Part shown: positions 1-9,007 of the stretch, in pieces
How the letters are laid out: every line of letters starts with the position of its first letter
How positions within the stretch are numbered: position 1 is the stretch's first letter
Source of the DNA: Nocardioides renjunii
Lineage (GTDB): Bacteria > Actinomycetota > Actinomycetes > Propionibacteriales > Nocardioidaceae
Direction: 5' to 3'
Length of the DNA: 64,000 nucleotides
NCBI RefSeq assembly: GCF_034661175.1
Contig: NZ_CP141058.1
Location: 2,976,001-3,040,000 of the forward strand
Notes under the pieces: model-generated
What the model was told of the DNA's origin: nothing
Databases searched by the model: none
The model's input: only the letters and a program-made list of their open reading frames with translations
Made by a program: the position numbers and the translations under genes

Positions 1-180
1 GCTGGCGGATGTGGGGTGGAAGGTGACGTTGCCGGCGGCCGGGGTCCGTGCCGGGCACGAGGGCCGGCAGTAGATGCCGGTGGTGCGCACGGCGGTGTAG
101 AAGACGCCGTCGAAGCGACGGTCACGGCTCTGCACCGCGCGGTAGCAGGCCTCGGTGTCGAGGTGTCCGGTCGGCGTCAT
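1..180 (-). CDS. Ada/AlkA-type DNA repair protein, N-terminal fragment
   Basis: The first 60 codons of a gene running off the left edge of the window. The translation starts with ATG at 180 and reads [20 protein letters not shown], then GIYCRPSC. This is the Ada N-terminal metal-binding domain that takes a methyl group from DNA methylphosphotriesters. Cys38 and Cys42 are two of the expected four zinc ligands; the other two would lie further on. In actinobacteria this domain is usually fused to an AraC-type helix-turn-helix and an AlkA glycosylase, but that part is not visible, so the full architecture is unknown. It is separated by about 75 bp from the response regulator gene and is probably an independent unit. 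Confidence 0.85.
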   Translation of the reverse strand, partial: MTPTGHLDTEACYRAVQSRDRRFDGVFYTAVRTTGIYCRPSCPARTPAAGNVTFHPTSAS

Positions 181-255
181 GGCACCAGTCTGGACCGTGA
201 CCGGTGGACCGGACCAGCGGAAATCGGACACGGCCGTCCGCCGGACCGACGGGCG

Positions 256-945
256 TCAGCCGCCGCTCCGGTAGCGGCGCTCCGGCCGGCCGGCGCCGCC
301 GTACTGCAGCCGCACGGACACCTGGCCGCGCGCGACGAAGTGCTCGAGGTAGCGCCGCGCGGAGACCCGCGAGATCCCGACGACATCGGCGCACTCGGCG
401 GCGGACAGCTCGCCGGCCTGGCGCAGCGCGGCGAGCACGGCGTCGGCGGTCTCGGGACTGAGGCCCTTGGGGAGGCTGACGGCGGCGGGCGGGACGGTGG
501 CGGCGCCGAACACGGCGTCGATGTCCTGCTGGCCCGGTGCGCCCGACCCCGAGAGCGCCAGGTGCGCGGACCTGAAGGACTCGAGCCGGACCCGCAGGTC
601 CTCGTAGTCGAAGGGCTTGACGAGGTAGTGCACCGCTCCCCCGGACGCCGCGGCGCGCACGGTGTCGGCCTCGCGGGCGGCGGTGACCACCAGCACGCCG
701 ACGTCGTCGCCTCCGGCCCGCAGCCGGCGGAGCACGTCGATGCCGGTCATGTCCGGCAGGTGCACGTCGAGCAGCACGAGGTCCGGGCGCAGCCGCGCGA
801 CGTCGTCGAGGGCCGCCTGGCCGCTGCTGGCGACGCCGACGACCCGGAAGCCGTCGGTGCGCTCGACGAACTGCGTGTGGATGCGGGCCACCATGAAGTC
901 GTCGTCCACCACGAGGACCGTCACCTCGCCCGGCTCGCCGCTCAT
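256..945 (-). CDS. CitB/DcuR-type response regulator
   Basis: A 229-residue DNA-binding response regulator. The receiver domain occupies about residues 8-125, with acidic residues DDD at 14-16, the phospho-acceptor Asp60 in LVLLDVHLPD and the switch lysine in VKPFDYEDL. The C-terminal part (about 160-229) carries a helix-turn-helix, ECADVVGISRVSARRYLEHF, as in the CitB/DctR family. Its ATG overlaps the TGA of the upstream histidine kinase gene (ATGA), so the two are translationally coupled. In Corynebacterium the CitA/CitB pair controls citrate transport. Divergence from tctCBA here supports control of tricarboxylate uptake, which is an inference from context. Confidence 0.9.
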   Translation of the reverse strand: MSGEPGEVTVLVVDDDFMVARIHTQFVERTDGFRVVGVASSGQAALDDVARLRPDLVLLDVHLPDMTGIDVLRRLRAGGDDVGVLVVTAAREADTVRAAASGGAVHYLVKPFDYEDLRVRLESFRSAHLALSGSGAPGQQDIDAVFGAATVPPAAVSLPKGLSPETADAVLAALRQAGELSAAECADVVGISRVSARRYLEHFVARGQVSVRLQYGGAGRPERRYRSGG

Positions 946-2552
946 CCGACCTCCGCTCCCGGGAGTCGCGCCTCGAAGACGGCGCCCGTGCCGTCCGGGC
1001 GCGGACGGACGGTGACCGCGCCACCCCGACGCTCGCAGACGACCTGCACCAGCGCCAGTCCGACGCCCCGTCCCTCGTCGGTGGCCGCCTTGGTGCTCCA
1101 GCCGCGGCGGAAGATCTCGCCCACCCGGTCGGGCGGCACCCCGGGCCCGGTGTCGGAGACGGCCAGGCACACCGTGCCGGCGTCGAGGTGCAGCTCGACC
1201 TCGACGCTCGTGCCCCCGACCGAGACCGACGCGTCGACCGCGTTGTCGACCAGGTTGCCCAGCACCGTGCCGACGTCGGTCGACGTCTCGGGGTCGAGGC
1301 GGGGCAGCTCGCTGCCGCCGGTCACCTCGAGGTCGACCCGGCGCTCGGCGGCGAGGCTGGTCTTGGCGATGAGCAGCGCCGCCACGGCCGGGTCCTCGAC
1401 GCGGGACGTGACGGCGTCGGAGATCTCGGCGCGGCGGCGGCTCAGCGTGCCGACCAGCCGGGACACCTCGTCGTACTCCCCGAGCTGCACCAGGCCGGAG
1501 ATCGTGTGCAGCTGGTTGTGGAACTCGTGGGTCTGCGCGCGCAGCGTGTTGGTGATCGACTCGCGGGCGCTGAGCTCGCTCTGCAGCGCCAGGAGCTCGG
1601 TGCGGTCGCGCAGGGTGGTGACCGACGCGACCCGCCGCCCGCGCTCGACGACGGGGTTCCGATTGACGACCAGCACCCGCTCCCCCAGCACGACGACGTG
1701 GTCGCGGATCGCGGTGTCGTCGGCGAGCAGGTCGCGCACGGCCGGGTCGAGGTCGAGGTCGTCGACGCGGCGCGACTCGACGTCGCCGTCGAGACCGATC
1801 AGCTCGCGGGCGCTGTCGCTCATCACCGTGACCGTGCCGTCGTCCGCCACGGCGAAGACACCCTCGCGGATCGAGTGCAGCAGGGCCTCGCGCTGGTCGG
1901 CCAGCGCGGCGATCGCGGCCGGCTCGAGACCCCGCGTACGCCGCCGGATCAGCCGCGAGAGCAGCAGCGAGCCCGCCACCCCGAGCCCGAGCCCGAGGCC
2001 GGCGAAGGTGATGAGGTCGGGCAGGACGCCGCGGGCGCGCTCGGCCCACGACGGGTAGGTCTGGGCGACCATCGAGATGCCGACGAGCTCGCCGTCGTCG
2101 TCGATGATCGGCACCTGCGCGGCGATCGCGCGGTCGCCGAAGTCGTCGACGTCACCGGTCCAGGCCCGCAGCCGCTGGACCGTGCTCCCGTCGAGGTCGA
2201 TCTTCTCGCCCCGCCCCGCGATGTCGCTGCTGACGAGGACCACGCCGTCGGCGTCCGCGAGGTAGACCCCACCGGCCTGGTAGTTGCCGCGGGTCCGCTG
2301 GGTGTAGGACGTCAGCGTCCCGCGGTTGCTCTCGATCCGGTCCTCGACGAACGCGTCGCGGATCGCTGCGGTGTTGGCCAGCGACTCGGCGGCGTCGCGC
2401 AGGAGCGCGCCCCGGGTGTCACGGAAGTCCGCGTCGCTCTGCTGCACCGAGACCACGCTGGCGACCGCGACCACGGCCAGCAGCACGGTCAGCTGGAGCA
2501 CCAGGAACTGGCCGGCCAGGGTCGCCGGCCACCAGCGCGAGCGTGACCACAA
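942..2552 (-). CDS. CitA/DcuS-type sensor histidine kinase
   Basis: A 536-residue membrane sensor kinase. A first membrane helix (about 12-36) is followed by an extracellular cache-type sensor region containing GGVYLADADGVVLVSSD. A second helix lies near 185-205, then a PAS domain near 225-320. The phosphorylation box QTHEFHNQLHTISGL is the SpoOB-like form typical of CitA/DcuS, and a HATPase domain with DTGPGVP follows. The start chosen is TTG at 2552, nine bases after a GGAGG ribosome-binding site; longer frames lack a binding site. It forms an operon with the response regulator. The likely ligand is citrate or another tricarboxylate, inferred from the divergent tct operon. Confidence 0.9.
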   Translation of the reverse strand: MWSRSRWWPATLAGQFLVLQLTVLLAVVAVASVVSVQQSDADFRDTRGALLRDAAESLANTAAIRDAFVEDRIESNRGTLTSYTQRTRGNYQAGGVYLADADGVVLVSSDIAGRGEKIDLDGSTVQRLRAWTGDVDDFGDRAIAAQVPIIDDDGELVGISMVAQTYPSWAERARGVLPDLITFAGLGLGLGVAGSLLLSRLIRRRTRGLEPAAIAALADQREALLHSIREGVFAVADDGTVTVMSDSARELIGLDGDVESRRVDDLDLDPAVRDLLADDTAIRDHVVVLGERVLVVNRNPVVERGRRVASVTTLRDRTELLALQSELSARESITNTLRAQTHEFHNQLHTISGLVQLGEYDEVSRLVGTLSRRRAEISDAVTSRVEDPAVAALLIAKTSLAAERRVDLEVTGGSELPRLDPETSTDVGTVLGNLVDNAVDASVSVGGTSVEVELHLDAGTVCLAVSDTGPGVPPDRVGEIFRRGWSTKAATDEGRGVGLALVQVVCERRGGAVTVRPRPDGTGAVFEARLPGAEVG

Positions 2553-2591
2553 GTTCCACAACCTCCATTGCTTACCCAAGCGTGACGGACG

Positions 2592-2618
2592 CCACACGCA
2601 GTCTCCACCATCGTGTGG
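2592..2618. promoter_or_regulatory. Inverted repeat between the sensor kinase and tctC
   Basis: CCACACG, 13 bases, CGTGTGG: a perfect 7-bp inverted repeat with about one helical turn between arm starts. It sits in the 115-bp divergent intergenic region, so it is a candidate operator for the CitB-like regulator. Function is inferred from position only. Confidence 0.4.
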
Positions 2619-2667
2619 TCGGCCCCTCCGGGACGACGGACGAACCCTGACAGAGAACGGAGTGCCC

Positions 2668-3663
2668 ATGCTGCGCCAGAGGACGAGGCGGACAGCCGCC
2701 ACGGTCGTGGCCCTCGCGAGCACGCTGCTCCTCCCGACGGGGTGCGGGGTCACCCGCGGTGCGGCGAGCAGCGACATGACGATGCTCATCCCCAACAGCC
2801 CCGGCGGTGGCTACGACCAGACCGGACGCACGGCGATCGCGGTGATGGAGGAGTCCGACATCACCGGCGGGTCGTTCGAGGTCACCAACGTGATCGGCGC
2901 CGGCGGCTCGGTCGCGATGGCCCGGCTGATGAACGCCGAGGGCGACGAGCGCACGATGATGACGGCCGGCCTGGGCGTCGTCGGCTCGCTCTACTCCTTC
3001 GCCGCCCCCTACAAGCTGCAGGACGCGACGCCGCTGGCCCAGGTCATCGAGGACCAGGAGGGCGTGCTCGTCCCTGCGGACTCCCCGTTCGAGACCATCG
3101 ACGACCTCGTGGCGGCGTGGCAGGACGACCCGGGATCGATCGTCGTCGGCGGCGGGTCCTCCCCGGGCGGCCCCGACCACCTCTTCCCGATGCAGCTCGC
3201 GACCGCGATCGACATCGATGCCCGCGACGTGCGCTACGTGCCGTACGACGGTGGTGGCCCGCTGACCAGCGCCCTGCTCGGCAACAAGATCGACGTCGGC
3301 TTCTCCGGCGTCGGCGAGTTCGAGGGGCCGCTGTCCGAGGGCGAGCTGCGGTTGCTGGCGGTCTCCGGCGAGGAGCGGCTCGAGGGCGAGATCATCGGCG
3401 ACGCCCCCACCCTCCAGGAGTCCGACATCGACCTGGTCTTCACCAACTGGCGCGGCGTCTTCGCGCCCCCCGGCATCAGCGACGAGCGCCGCGACGAGCT
3501 GATCGCGATGCTCGAGGAGATGCACGACACCCCCGAGTGGCAGCAGGCCCTCGAGGACAACGGCTGGATCGACGAGTTCAAGACCGGCGACGAGTTCACC
3601 ACGTTCCTCCAGGAGCAGGACGAGCGCGTCGCCACCACCCTCGAGGAGCTGGACCTGCTGTGA
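2668..3663 (+). CDS. tctC: Tripartite tricarboxylate transporter substrate-binding lipoprotein
   Basis: A 331-residue extracytoplasmic solute receptor of the TctC (Bug) family. The N-terminus RQRTRRTAATVVALASTLLL followed by PTGC is a lipoprotein signal with the lipobox cysteine near residue 26. The mature part has the family motif NSPGGGYDQTGR and later VPYDGGGPLTSALLGNKIDVG. It would capture citrate or a related organic acid outside the membrane and deliver it to TctAB. It is the first gene of tctC-tctB-tctA-usp; its stop overlaps the tctB start. ATG at 2668 is chosen; an in-frame GTG lies six bases upstream. Confidence 0.92.
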   Translation: MLRQRTRRTAATVVALASTLLLPTGCGVTRGAASSDMTMLIPNSPGGGYDQTGRTAIAVMEESDITGGSFEVTNVIGAGGSVAMARLMNAEGDERTMMTAGLGVVGSLYSFAAPYKLQDATPLAQVIEDQEGVLVPADSPFETIDDLVAAWQDDPGSIVVGGGSSPGGPDHLFPMQLATAIDIDARDVRYVPYDGGGPLTSALLGNKIDVGFSGVGEFEGPLSEGELRLLAVSGEERLEGEIIGDAPTLQESDIDLVFTNWRGVFAPPGISDERRDELIAMLEEMHDTPEWQQALEDNGWIDEFKTGDEFTTFLQEQDERVATTLEELDLL

Positions 3664-4196
3664 GCACACCACTCGACACCCCCACCTCCCCGGCCGCGCC
3701 GGGGACCACCGACGGTCCCGACCGTGACATGGCCCAGCTCGGCCTCGCCGCACTGCTCGTCGTCGTCGGTGCCTACACGCTCTACGACGCCACCACGCTG
3801 CGGGTCGGGTTCGGCGACCCCGTCGGCCCGCGCCTGTTCCCCTACGTCATCGGGGCGGTCACGGTCGTCCTCGGCCTGCTGCTGGTCCTCGCCACCTTCC
3901 GCGGCGACGTGCCGGAGGGCGAGGGCGGCGAGGACGTCGACCTGCGCCAGCCGGCCGACTGGACCACCGTCCTCAAGCTCGTCGGCGTGCTGCTCTTCAC
4001 GGTGCTGACCATCTCGTTCCTGGGCTGGGCCGTGAGCGGAGCGCTGCTCTTCGTCGGTGCCGCCTGGTCGCTCGGCAGCCGCACGCTGGTGCGTGACGTG
4101 ATCGTCGGCCTCGTCCTGTCGGTCAGCAGCTGGTACTTCTTCCACGAGGGGCTGGGCGTCATCCTGCCCGCCGGGATCCTGGACGGGGTGCTCTGA
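3660..4196 (+). CDS. tctB: Tripartite tricarboxylate transporter small membrane subunit
   Basis: A 178-residue membrane protein with about four hydrophobic segments, including [60 protein letters not shown] and [20 protein letters not shown]. The segment [20 protein letters not shown] and the ending [11 protein letters not shown] are typical of TctB. The GTG start overlaps the tctC stop (GTGA), and its own stop overlaps the tctA ATG, so all subunits are coupled. The N-terminal stretch is Thr- and Pro-rich and probably cytoplasmic. Confidence 0.88.
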   Translation: MSTPLDTPTSPAAPGTTDGPDRDMAQLGLAALLVVVGAYTLYDATTLRVGFGDPVGPRLFPYVIGAVTVVLGLLLVLATFRGDVPEGEGGEDVDLRQPADWTTVLKLVGVLLFTVLTISFLGWAVSGALLFVGAAWSLGSRTLVRDVIVGLVLSVSSWYFFHEGLGVILPAGILDGVL

Positions 4197-5746
4197 TGGA
4201 GAACCTCGGCCTGCTCGCGGACGGCTTCGGCGCCGTCCTCACCCCGGAGAACCTGCTGTACGCCGTGATCGGCGTGCTGCTGGGCACCTTCGTCGGCGTC
4301 CTGCCGGGCATCGGCCCGGCCATGGCGGTCGCGCTGCTGCTGCCCGTCACCTACGGCCTCGACCCCATCTCGGCGTTCATCATGTTCGCCGGCATCTACT
4401 ACGGCGGCATGTACGGCGGCTCGACGACGGCGATCCTGCTCAACACGCCCGGTGAGTCGGCGTCGGTGATGACCGCCCTCGAGGGCAACCTGATGGCCCG
4501 GGGCGGACGGGCCGCGCAGGCCCTCGCGACCGCTGCCATCGGCTCGTTCATCGCGGGCACCATCGGCACCCTGCTCGTGGTCTTCTTCGCTCCCGCGCTG
4601 GCGTCCGTGGCCGTCGAGATCGGCGCCCCGTCCTACTTCGCGCTCATGGTGCTCGCGATGATCATGGTGACGAGCGTGCTCGGTGGCTCGCCGCTGCGCG
4701 GCTTCATCGCGCTCTTCCTCGGCCTCACCATCGGGCTGGTCGGCCTCGACCTCAACACCGGGCAGACCCGGCTGAGCTTCGACCAGCCGCTGCTCGCGGA
4801 GCGGATCGACGTGGTCGTGGTCGCCGTCGGCATCTTCGCCCTCGGCGAGGCGCTCTGGGTGGCTGCCCACCTGCGCCGCACGCCCGCCCACGTGATCCCG
4901 GTGGGGCGTCCGTGGATGAGCGGCGAGGACGTCAAGCGGTCATGGGGCCCCTGGCTGCGCGGCACGGCGTACGGCTTCCCGTTCGGCGCGCTGCCGGCCG
5001 GCGGCGCGGAGATCCCGACGTTCCTCTCCTACGTCACCGAGAAGCGGATCGCCGCCCGCAAGGGTCGAGACGAGTTCGGCGAGGGTGCGATCGAGGGCGT
5101 TGCCGGGCCCGAGGCGGCCAACAACGCCTCCGCGGCGGGCACCTTCGTGCCGCTGCTCGCGCTCGGCCTGCCGGTCACGGCCACGTCGGCCGTCATGCTC
5201 GCCGCCCTGCAGGGCTACGGCATCGAGCCCGGCCCCGGCCTGATGACCGACCAGCCCGAGCTGGTGTGGGCGCTGCTGGCCAGCCTGCTGATCGGCAACG
5301 TGCTGCTGCTGGTGCTCAACCTGCCGCTCGCGCCGGTCTGGGCCAAGCTGCTGCAGGTCCCGCGGCCCCAGCTCTACGCCGGGATCCTGTTCTTCGCCGC
5401 GCTGGGCGCCTACGCCGCCAACCTCCAGGCCTTCGACCTGTTCCTGCTGCTCCTCCTCGGCCTGCTCGGGCTGATGATGCGCCGGTTCGGGCTGCCGGTG
5501 CTGCCGCTGATCCTCGGCGTCATCCTCGGGCCGCTCATGGAGTACCGCCTGCGCGAGGCGATGGCTATCTCGGGCGGCGAGGTGTCCGCGCTCTGGAGCG
5601 AGCCGCTCGCGATCGTGATCTACGTGATCGTGGCGATCGCCGTGGTGGCGCCGTTCGCGGTCCGCCGGATCCGTCCCACGCCGGCCGCAGTGGCCGAGGA
5701 CCTCAGCACGCACACGCACGACACGGACGAGGAGAAGGTGCGATGA
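4196..5746 (+). CDS. tctA: Tripartite tricarboxylate transporter large permease
   Basis: A 516-residue multi-spanning permease, normal length for TctA. Conserved parts include [20 protein letters not shown] near the N-terminus, [20 protein letters not shown] around residues 63-82, and [20 protein letters not shown] around 297-316, a TctA signature. It forms the ion-coupled translocation channel. The start overlaps the tctB stop (TGATG) and the end overlaps the following stress-protein gene. The C-terminus has a short charged cytoplasmic tail containing HTHDTDEEK. Confidence 0.93.
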   Translation: MENLGLLADGFGAVLTPENLLYAVIGVLLGTFVGVLPGIGPAMAVALLLPVTYGLDPISAFIMFAGIYYGGMYGGSTTAILLNTPGESASVMTALEGNLMARGGRAAQALATAAIGSFIAGTIGTLLVVFFAPALASVAVEIGAPSYFALMVLAMIMVTSVLGGSPLRGFIALFLGLTIGLVGLDLNTGQTRLSFDQPLLAERIDVVVVAVGIFALGEALWVAAHLRRTPAHVIPVGRPWMSGEDVKRSWGPWLRGTAYGFPFGALPAGGAEIPTFLSYVTEKRIAARKGRDEFGEGAIEGVAGPEAANNASAAGTFVPLLALGLPVTATSAVMLAALQGYGIEPGPGLMTDQPELVWALLASLLIGNVLLLVLNLPLAPVWAKLLQVPRPQLYAGILFFAALGAYAANLQAFDLFLLLLLGLLGLMMRRFGLPVLPLILGVILGPLMEYRLREAMAISGGEVSALWSEPLAIVIYVIVAIAVVAPFAVRRIRPTPAAVAEDLSTHTHDTDEEKVR

Positions 5747-6138
5747 CGACCATCGTGGTGGGCTGGACGCCCGACGAGTTCGGCGAGGCCGCCCTGGCGC
5801 GCGGCGTCGAGGAGGCGACCCTGCGCGGGGGACGGCTGGTGGTGGTCAACGCCACCCGCGGCGACGCCCTCGTCGACGAGCGCTACGCCGACGACGACCA
5901 GCTGTCCCGGCTGACGGCCGACCTGGCCGGCCGCGGGGTCGAGGTGGACGTACGACGCTCGATGGGCGCCGACGTGGGCGACCAGGTGCTGTCGGTCGCC
6001 GAGGACGTGTCGGCCGACCTCGTCGTGATCGGCCTGCGCCGGCGCTCACCGGTCGGCAAGCTGCTGATGGGCAGCGTGGCGCAGCGGATCCTGCTCGGCG
6101 CCGAGTGCGCGGTGCTCGCGGTGAAGCCGCCCAACTGA
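5743..6138 (+). CDS. Universal stress protein family protein
   Basis: A 131-residue single UspA domain. It begins [20 protein letters not shown] and ends with the nucleotide-binding loop pattern [20 protein letters not shown], then [12 protein letters not shown], matching the G-x2-G-x9-G-S/T motif of ATP-binding Usp proteins. The ATG overlaps the tctA stop codon (ATGA). UspA domains are repeatedly found attached to or beside secondary transporters, where they may modulate transport. That role is inference. Confidence 0.88.
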   Translation: MTTIVVGWTPDEFGEAALARGVEEATLRGGRLVVVNATRGDALVDERYADDDQLSRLTADLAGRGVEVDVRRSMGADVGDQVLSVAEDVSADLVVIGLRRRSPVGKLLMGSVAQRILLGAECAVLAVKPPN

Positions 6139-6168
6139 GCGGCCCGCCCGAACCTACCCCGAGCACGA

Positions 6169-6200
6169 CGAAGGGCCCGGTCTGCTGACCGGGCCCTTCG
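6169..6200 (+). terminator. Terminator after the tct operon
   Basis: A perfect 14-bp stem (CGAAGGGCCCGGTC with its complement) with a 4-base loop TGCT, followed by TTGCTGCGTT. It lies 30 bases after the stress-protein stop and may also serve the minus-strand tRNA-Glu transcript. Confidence 0.85.
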
Positions 6201-6209
6201 TTGCTGCGT

Positions 6210-6285
6210 TGGTACCCCCGACCGGATTTGAACCGGCGTTACCGCCGTGAGAGGGCGACGTCCTAGGCCGCTAGACGACGGGGGC
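6210..6285 (-). tRNA. tRNA-Glu (anticodon CTC)
   Basis: A complete cloverleaf. The acceptor is GCCCCCG paired with CGGGGGT, and the discriminator A at 6213 is followed by a gene-encoded CCA (6212-6210). The anticodon loop CTCTCAC gives anticodon CTC. The T arm reads GCCGGTTCAAATCCGGT. The anticodon stem contains one U-G pair. It lies downstream of tRNA-Gln and gltX on the same strand. Confidence 0.95.
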
Positions 6286-6373
6286 TTGCAGGTGCCGCTC
6301 CTGCGAGCGACGGAGCGAGACTCTACCGAAGTCGGAGTGACGCTCCAAATCCGGGGCTCTCGCACCGGATCCG

Positions 6374-6445
6374 CTGGGGTACTAGGACTCGAACCTAGAA
6401 CAACTGGACCAGAACCAGCCGTGTTGCCAATTACACCATACCCCA
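6374..6445 (-). tRNA. tRNA-Gln (anticodon CTG)
   Basis: A 72-base tRNA with acceptor TGGGGTA paired with TACCCCA and discriminator G. The anticodon loop TTCTGGT sits within the CTGG/CCAG stem, giving CTG, and the T-loop reads GGTTCGAGTCC. No CCA is encoded, unlike the neighbouring tRNA-Glu. Both are charged with Glu in organisms that lack glutaminyl-tRNA synthetase. Confidence 0.95.
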
Positions 6446-6489
6446 TGGGGGTATCAGTTCGATCGAGTCGCGATCGGCCTGACCACCAC

Positions 6490-6509
6490 GTCGTTCCTTG
6501 CGGAACGAC
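6490..6509 (-). terminator. Hairpin after the CPBP gene
   Basis: A perfect 8-bp stem GTCGTTCC/GGAACGAC with a 4-base loop, just beyond the CPBP stop and before tRNA-Gln. No U-run follows, so it may be a weak terminator or an RNA-processing structure. Confidence 0.45.
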
Positions 6510-6517
6510 CCCGAACG

Positions 6518-7528
6518 TTACACGCGAGGAGGCTGACCGACCAACTCGGGGTGGTCCGGCGGAGAGGGCGGCGGTAGTGCTCCTCCGACCGGCGGGCCGA
6601 CCTCGACCAGCCCCATCGCCCGGGCCACCCAGCTCGCCAGCGCGAGGTAGACGAGCGACTGGGTGAGGGTCGACAGGATCATCCACCAGCTGCTGCCGCC
6701 GGTCGCGTTGAGGGCGGTGGTGAGGTCACCGAAGGCGAGCGCCAGGCCGAACGCCAGGAAGTTGTTGAGGACGTGCATCGCGATGGGCGCCTCGAGCCCG
6801 CCCGTGCGGATGACGAGGATGCCGGCGACGACCCCGAAGGCGAACCGGTCGAAGAAGACCGGCCAGTCCTGGGACAGCCCGTGGAAGAGCGCGAAGATGA
6901 GGGCCGGACCCAGCACGGCCAGCGCCTGCGAGGCGCGCCGAGCCCACACCAGCGAGCCGAACGCCTGGGTGAGGTAGCCGCGGAAGAGGTACTCCTCGCC
7001 GGCCGCCTGCAGCGGCGTCAGGAGCAGGATCACGATGAGGAAGTCGCGCGTGCGGGCGGTGAAGTCGTTGACCTCGCCGATCGGCGCCTCGCCCGGCGCG
7101 ACCGGCAGCAGCAGGGCGACGAGGAGGGACGCCACCAGGGCCACGACCGAGAGGCCCACGCACACGAACAGGTAGCGCCAGCGGATGCGCGGTGCCACCG
7201 AGGACACCCAGCGCGGCTTGAGCCGGTGCAGCCACCACGTCACCGCGAACGTCGCGGGGATGGCGGCCGCGATCACCACGTTGAGCAGGGCCAGGCCCGC
7301 CGGGGTCGCCTCCGCCGTCACGTCGAGGACGGCCGCCGCCTCGTCGCTCGTGCTGCCCGTGGCCAGCAGGAGCGCGAACGCGACCAGGCCGGCGACGAGC
7401 GGGACGAGCCCGAAGACCGTGAGCAGGAGCAGGACGGCGCCGACGAGCGAGCGCCAGACACCGGGACGCCCGACGCGGTGCAGCTGGTGGTAGTGCGGCC
7501 GGAAGTCGGGCGCCAGCGGAGCGGGCAT
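6518..7528 (-). CDS. CPBP family intramembrane metalloprotease
   Basis: A 336-residue membrane protein of the CAAX/bacteriocin-processing protease family. At least six hydrophobic segments are seen. The catalytic motifs are present in order: AAGEEYLFRGYLTQAFG (EExxxR), LIFALFHGLSQD (FxxxH) and APIAMHVLNNFLAFG (HxxxN). The C-terminal tail is proline-rich (GALPPPSPPDHPE) and probably cytoplasmic. ATG at 7528 lies 4 bases after the gltX stop, so it is probably cotranscribed with gltX. The substrate is unknown; CPBP proteins act in prenyl-protein processing, bacteriocin immunity or maturation elsewhere. Confidence 0.88.
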   Translation of the reverse strand: MPAPLAPDFRPHYHQLHRVGRPGVWRSLVGAVLLLLTVFGLVPLVAGLVAFALLLATGSTSDEAAAVLDVTAEATPAGLALLNVVIAAAIPATFAVTWWLHRLKPRWVSSVAPRIRWRYLFVCVGLSVVALVASLLVALLLPVAPGEAPIGEVNDFTARTRDFLIVILLLTPLQAAGEEYLFRGYLTQAFGSLVWARRASQALAVLGPALIFALFHGLSQDWPVFFDRFAFGVVAGILVIRTGGLEAPIAMHVLNNFLAFGLALAFGDLTTALNATGGSSWWMILSTLTQSLVYLALASWVARAMGLVEVGPPVGGALPPPSPPDHPELVGQPPRV

Positions 7529-7532
7529 GGCC

Positions 7533-8999
7533 TCAGGCCAGCGCGGACCGGAGCCGCGCCAGGCTCCGCACGCGACCCAGCAGCTCCATGGACTCGAAGA
7601 GCGGCGGGCTCACCCGGCGCCCGGTGACGGCGACGCGGACCGGGCCGAACGCGACGCGGGGCTTGAGCTCCATGCCCTCGATCAGCGCCACGCGCAGCGC
7701 CTCCTCGATGGCGGCCGTCGACCACTCGCGCAGCCCCTCGAGGGCGTCGTACGACGCCTGGACCACGCCGCGGCCCGTCTCGTCGAGCAGTTTGGCGACG
7801 TCGTCGGGGTCGCGCGTGAAGTCAGCCTCGTCGACGAAGAGGAAGCCCAGCATCGGGGCCGCCTCGGTGAGCTTGTTGATCCGCCCGGCGACGAGCGGCA
7901 TGGCGAGCTCGAGCAGCTGCGCGTCGGCGTCCGACACAGGGTCGCTGACGACCCCCGCCTCCTTGAGGAACGGCAGGGCCCGGTGGGTGATGTCCTCGAC
8001 CGACAGCAGCCGCATGTGGGAGGCGTTGATGGCCTCGGCCTTCTTGAGGTCGAAGCGGGCGGGGTTGGGGTTGACGTCCTTGATGTCGAACGTCTCGACC
8101 ATCTCCGCGACCGTGAAGATGTCGCGGTCCGCGGCGATCGCCCAGCCGAGCAGGGCGAGGTAGTTGAGCAGCCCCTCGGGCAGGAAGCCCTGGTCGCGGT
8201 AGGCCAGCGCGTGCGCCTCGGGGTCGCGCTTGGACAGCTTCTTGTTGCCCTGCCCCATCACGTAGGGCAGGTGGCCGTAGGCCGGCACGTCCTGCGCGAT
8301 GCCGAGCGCGACGAGCGCCTCGAAGAGCGCCAGCTGGCGCGGCGTGCTGGAGAGCAGGTCCTCGCCGCGGAGGACGTGGGTGATCTGCATCAGCGCGTCG
8401 TCGACCGGGTTGACCAGCGTGTAGAGCGGGTCGCCGTTGGCGCGCGAGAGCGCGAAGTCGGGGACGTTCTCGGTCTCGAAGGAGATCTCTCCGCGCACCA
8501 GGTCGTCCCAGGCGATCGAGCCATCGGGCATCCGGAACCGGACGACCGGCGAGCGGCCCTCCGCCTCGAACGCCGCCCGCTGCTCGGCGGACAGGTCGCG
8601 GCAGAAGCCGTCGTAGCCCTGCATCTTCGACCCCGCCGCCTTGCGCCGGGCGTCGACCTCGGCGGGCGTGCAGAAGCAGTCGTAGGTGTAGGACGACTCG
8701 TGCAGCCGGGCCAGCACGTCGCGGTAGACGTCGCCACGCTCGCTCTGCCGGTAGGGCCCGTGCGGTCCGCCGACCTCGATCCCCTCGTCCCAGTCGAGGC
8801 CCAACCAGCGCCACAGCTCCAGGATCGCGTCGTAGGACTCCTGCGTGCTGCGCTCGCGGTCGGTGTCCTCCATGCGGAAGACGATCGTGCCGCCGTGGCG
8901 GCGCGCGAAGGCCCAGTTGAACAGGGCCGTGCGCACCAGGCCGACGTGCGGCGAGCCGGTGGGCGAGGGACAGAATCGGACGCGGACGTGGGACGTCAT
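7533..8999 (-). CDS. gltX: Glutamate--tRNA ligase
   Basis: A 488-residue class I aminoacyl-tRNA synthetase of normal length. The HIGH motif appears as [20 protein letters not shown] near residues 12-31, and the KMSKS motif as [12 protein letters not shown]. An [19 protein letters not shown] segment and the tRNA-binding C-terminal domain follow. It attaches glutamate to tRNA-Glu and, in actinobacteria lacking GlnRS, also to tRNA-Gln for later amidation by GatCAB. The tRNA-Glu and tRNA-Gln genes lie downstream on the same strand, consistent with such a non-discriminating enzyme. It starts 8 bases after the FAH-family gene. Confidence 0.96.
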   Translation of the reverse strand: MTSHVRVRFCPSPTGSPHVGLVRTALFNWAFARRHGGTIVFRMEDTDRERSTQESYDAILELWRWLGLDWDEGIEVGGPHGPYRQSERGDVYRDVLARLHESSYTYDCFCTPAEVDARRKAAGSKMQGYDGFCRDLSAEQRAAFEAEGRSPVVRFRMPDGSIAWDDLVRGEISFETENVPDFALSRANGDPLYTLVNPVDDALMQITHVLRGEDLLSSTPRQLALFEALVALGIAQDVPAYGHLPYVMGQGNKKLSKRDPEAHALAYRDQGFLPEGLLNYLALLGWAIAADRDIFTVAEMVETFDIKDVNPNPARFDLKKAEAINASHMRLLSVEDITHRALPFLKEAGVVSDPVSDADAQLLELAMPLVAGRINKLTEAAPMLGFLFVDEADFTRDPDDVAKLLDETGRGVVQASYDALEGLREWSTAAIEEALRVALIEGMELKPRVAFGPVRVAVTGRRVSPPLFESMELLGRVRSLARLRSALA

Positions 9000-9007
9000 C
9001 GGGGTGC

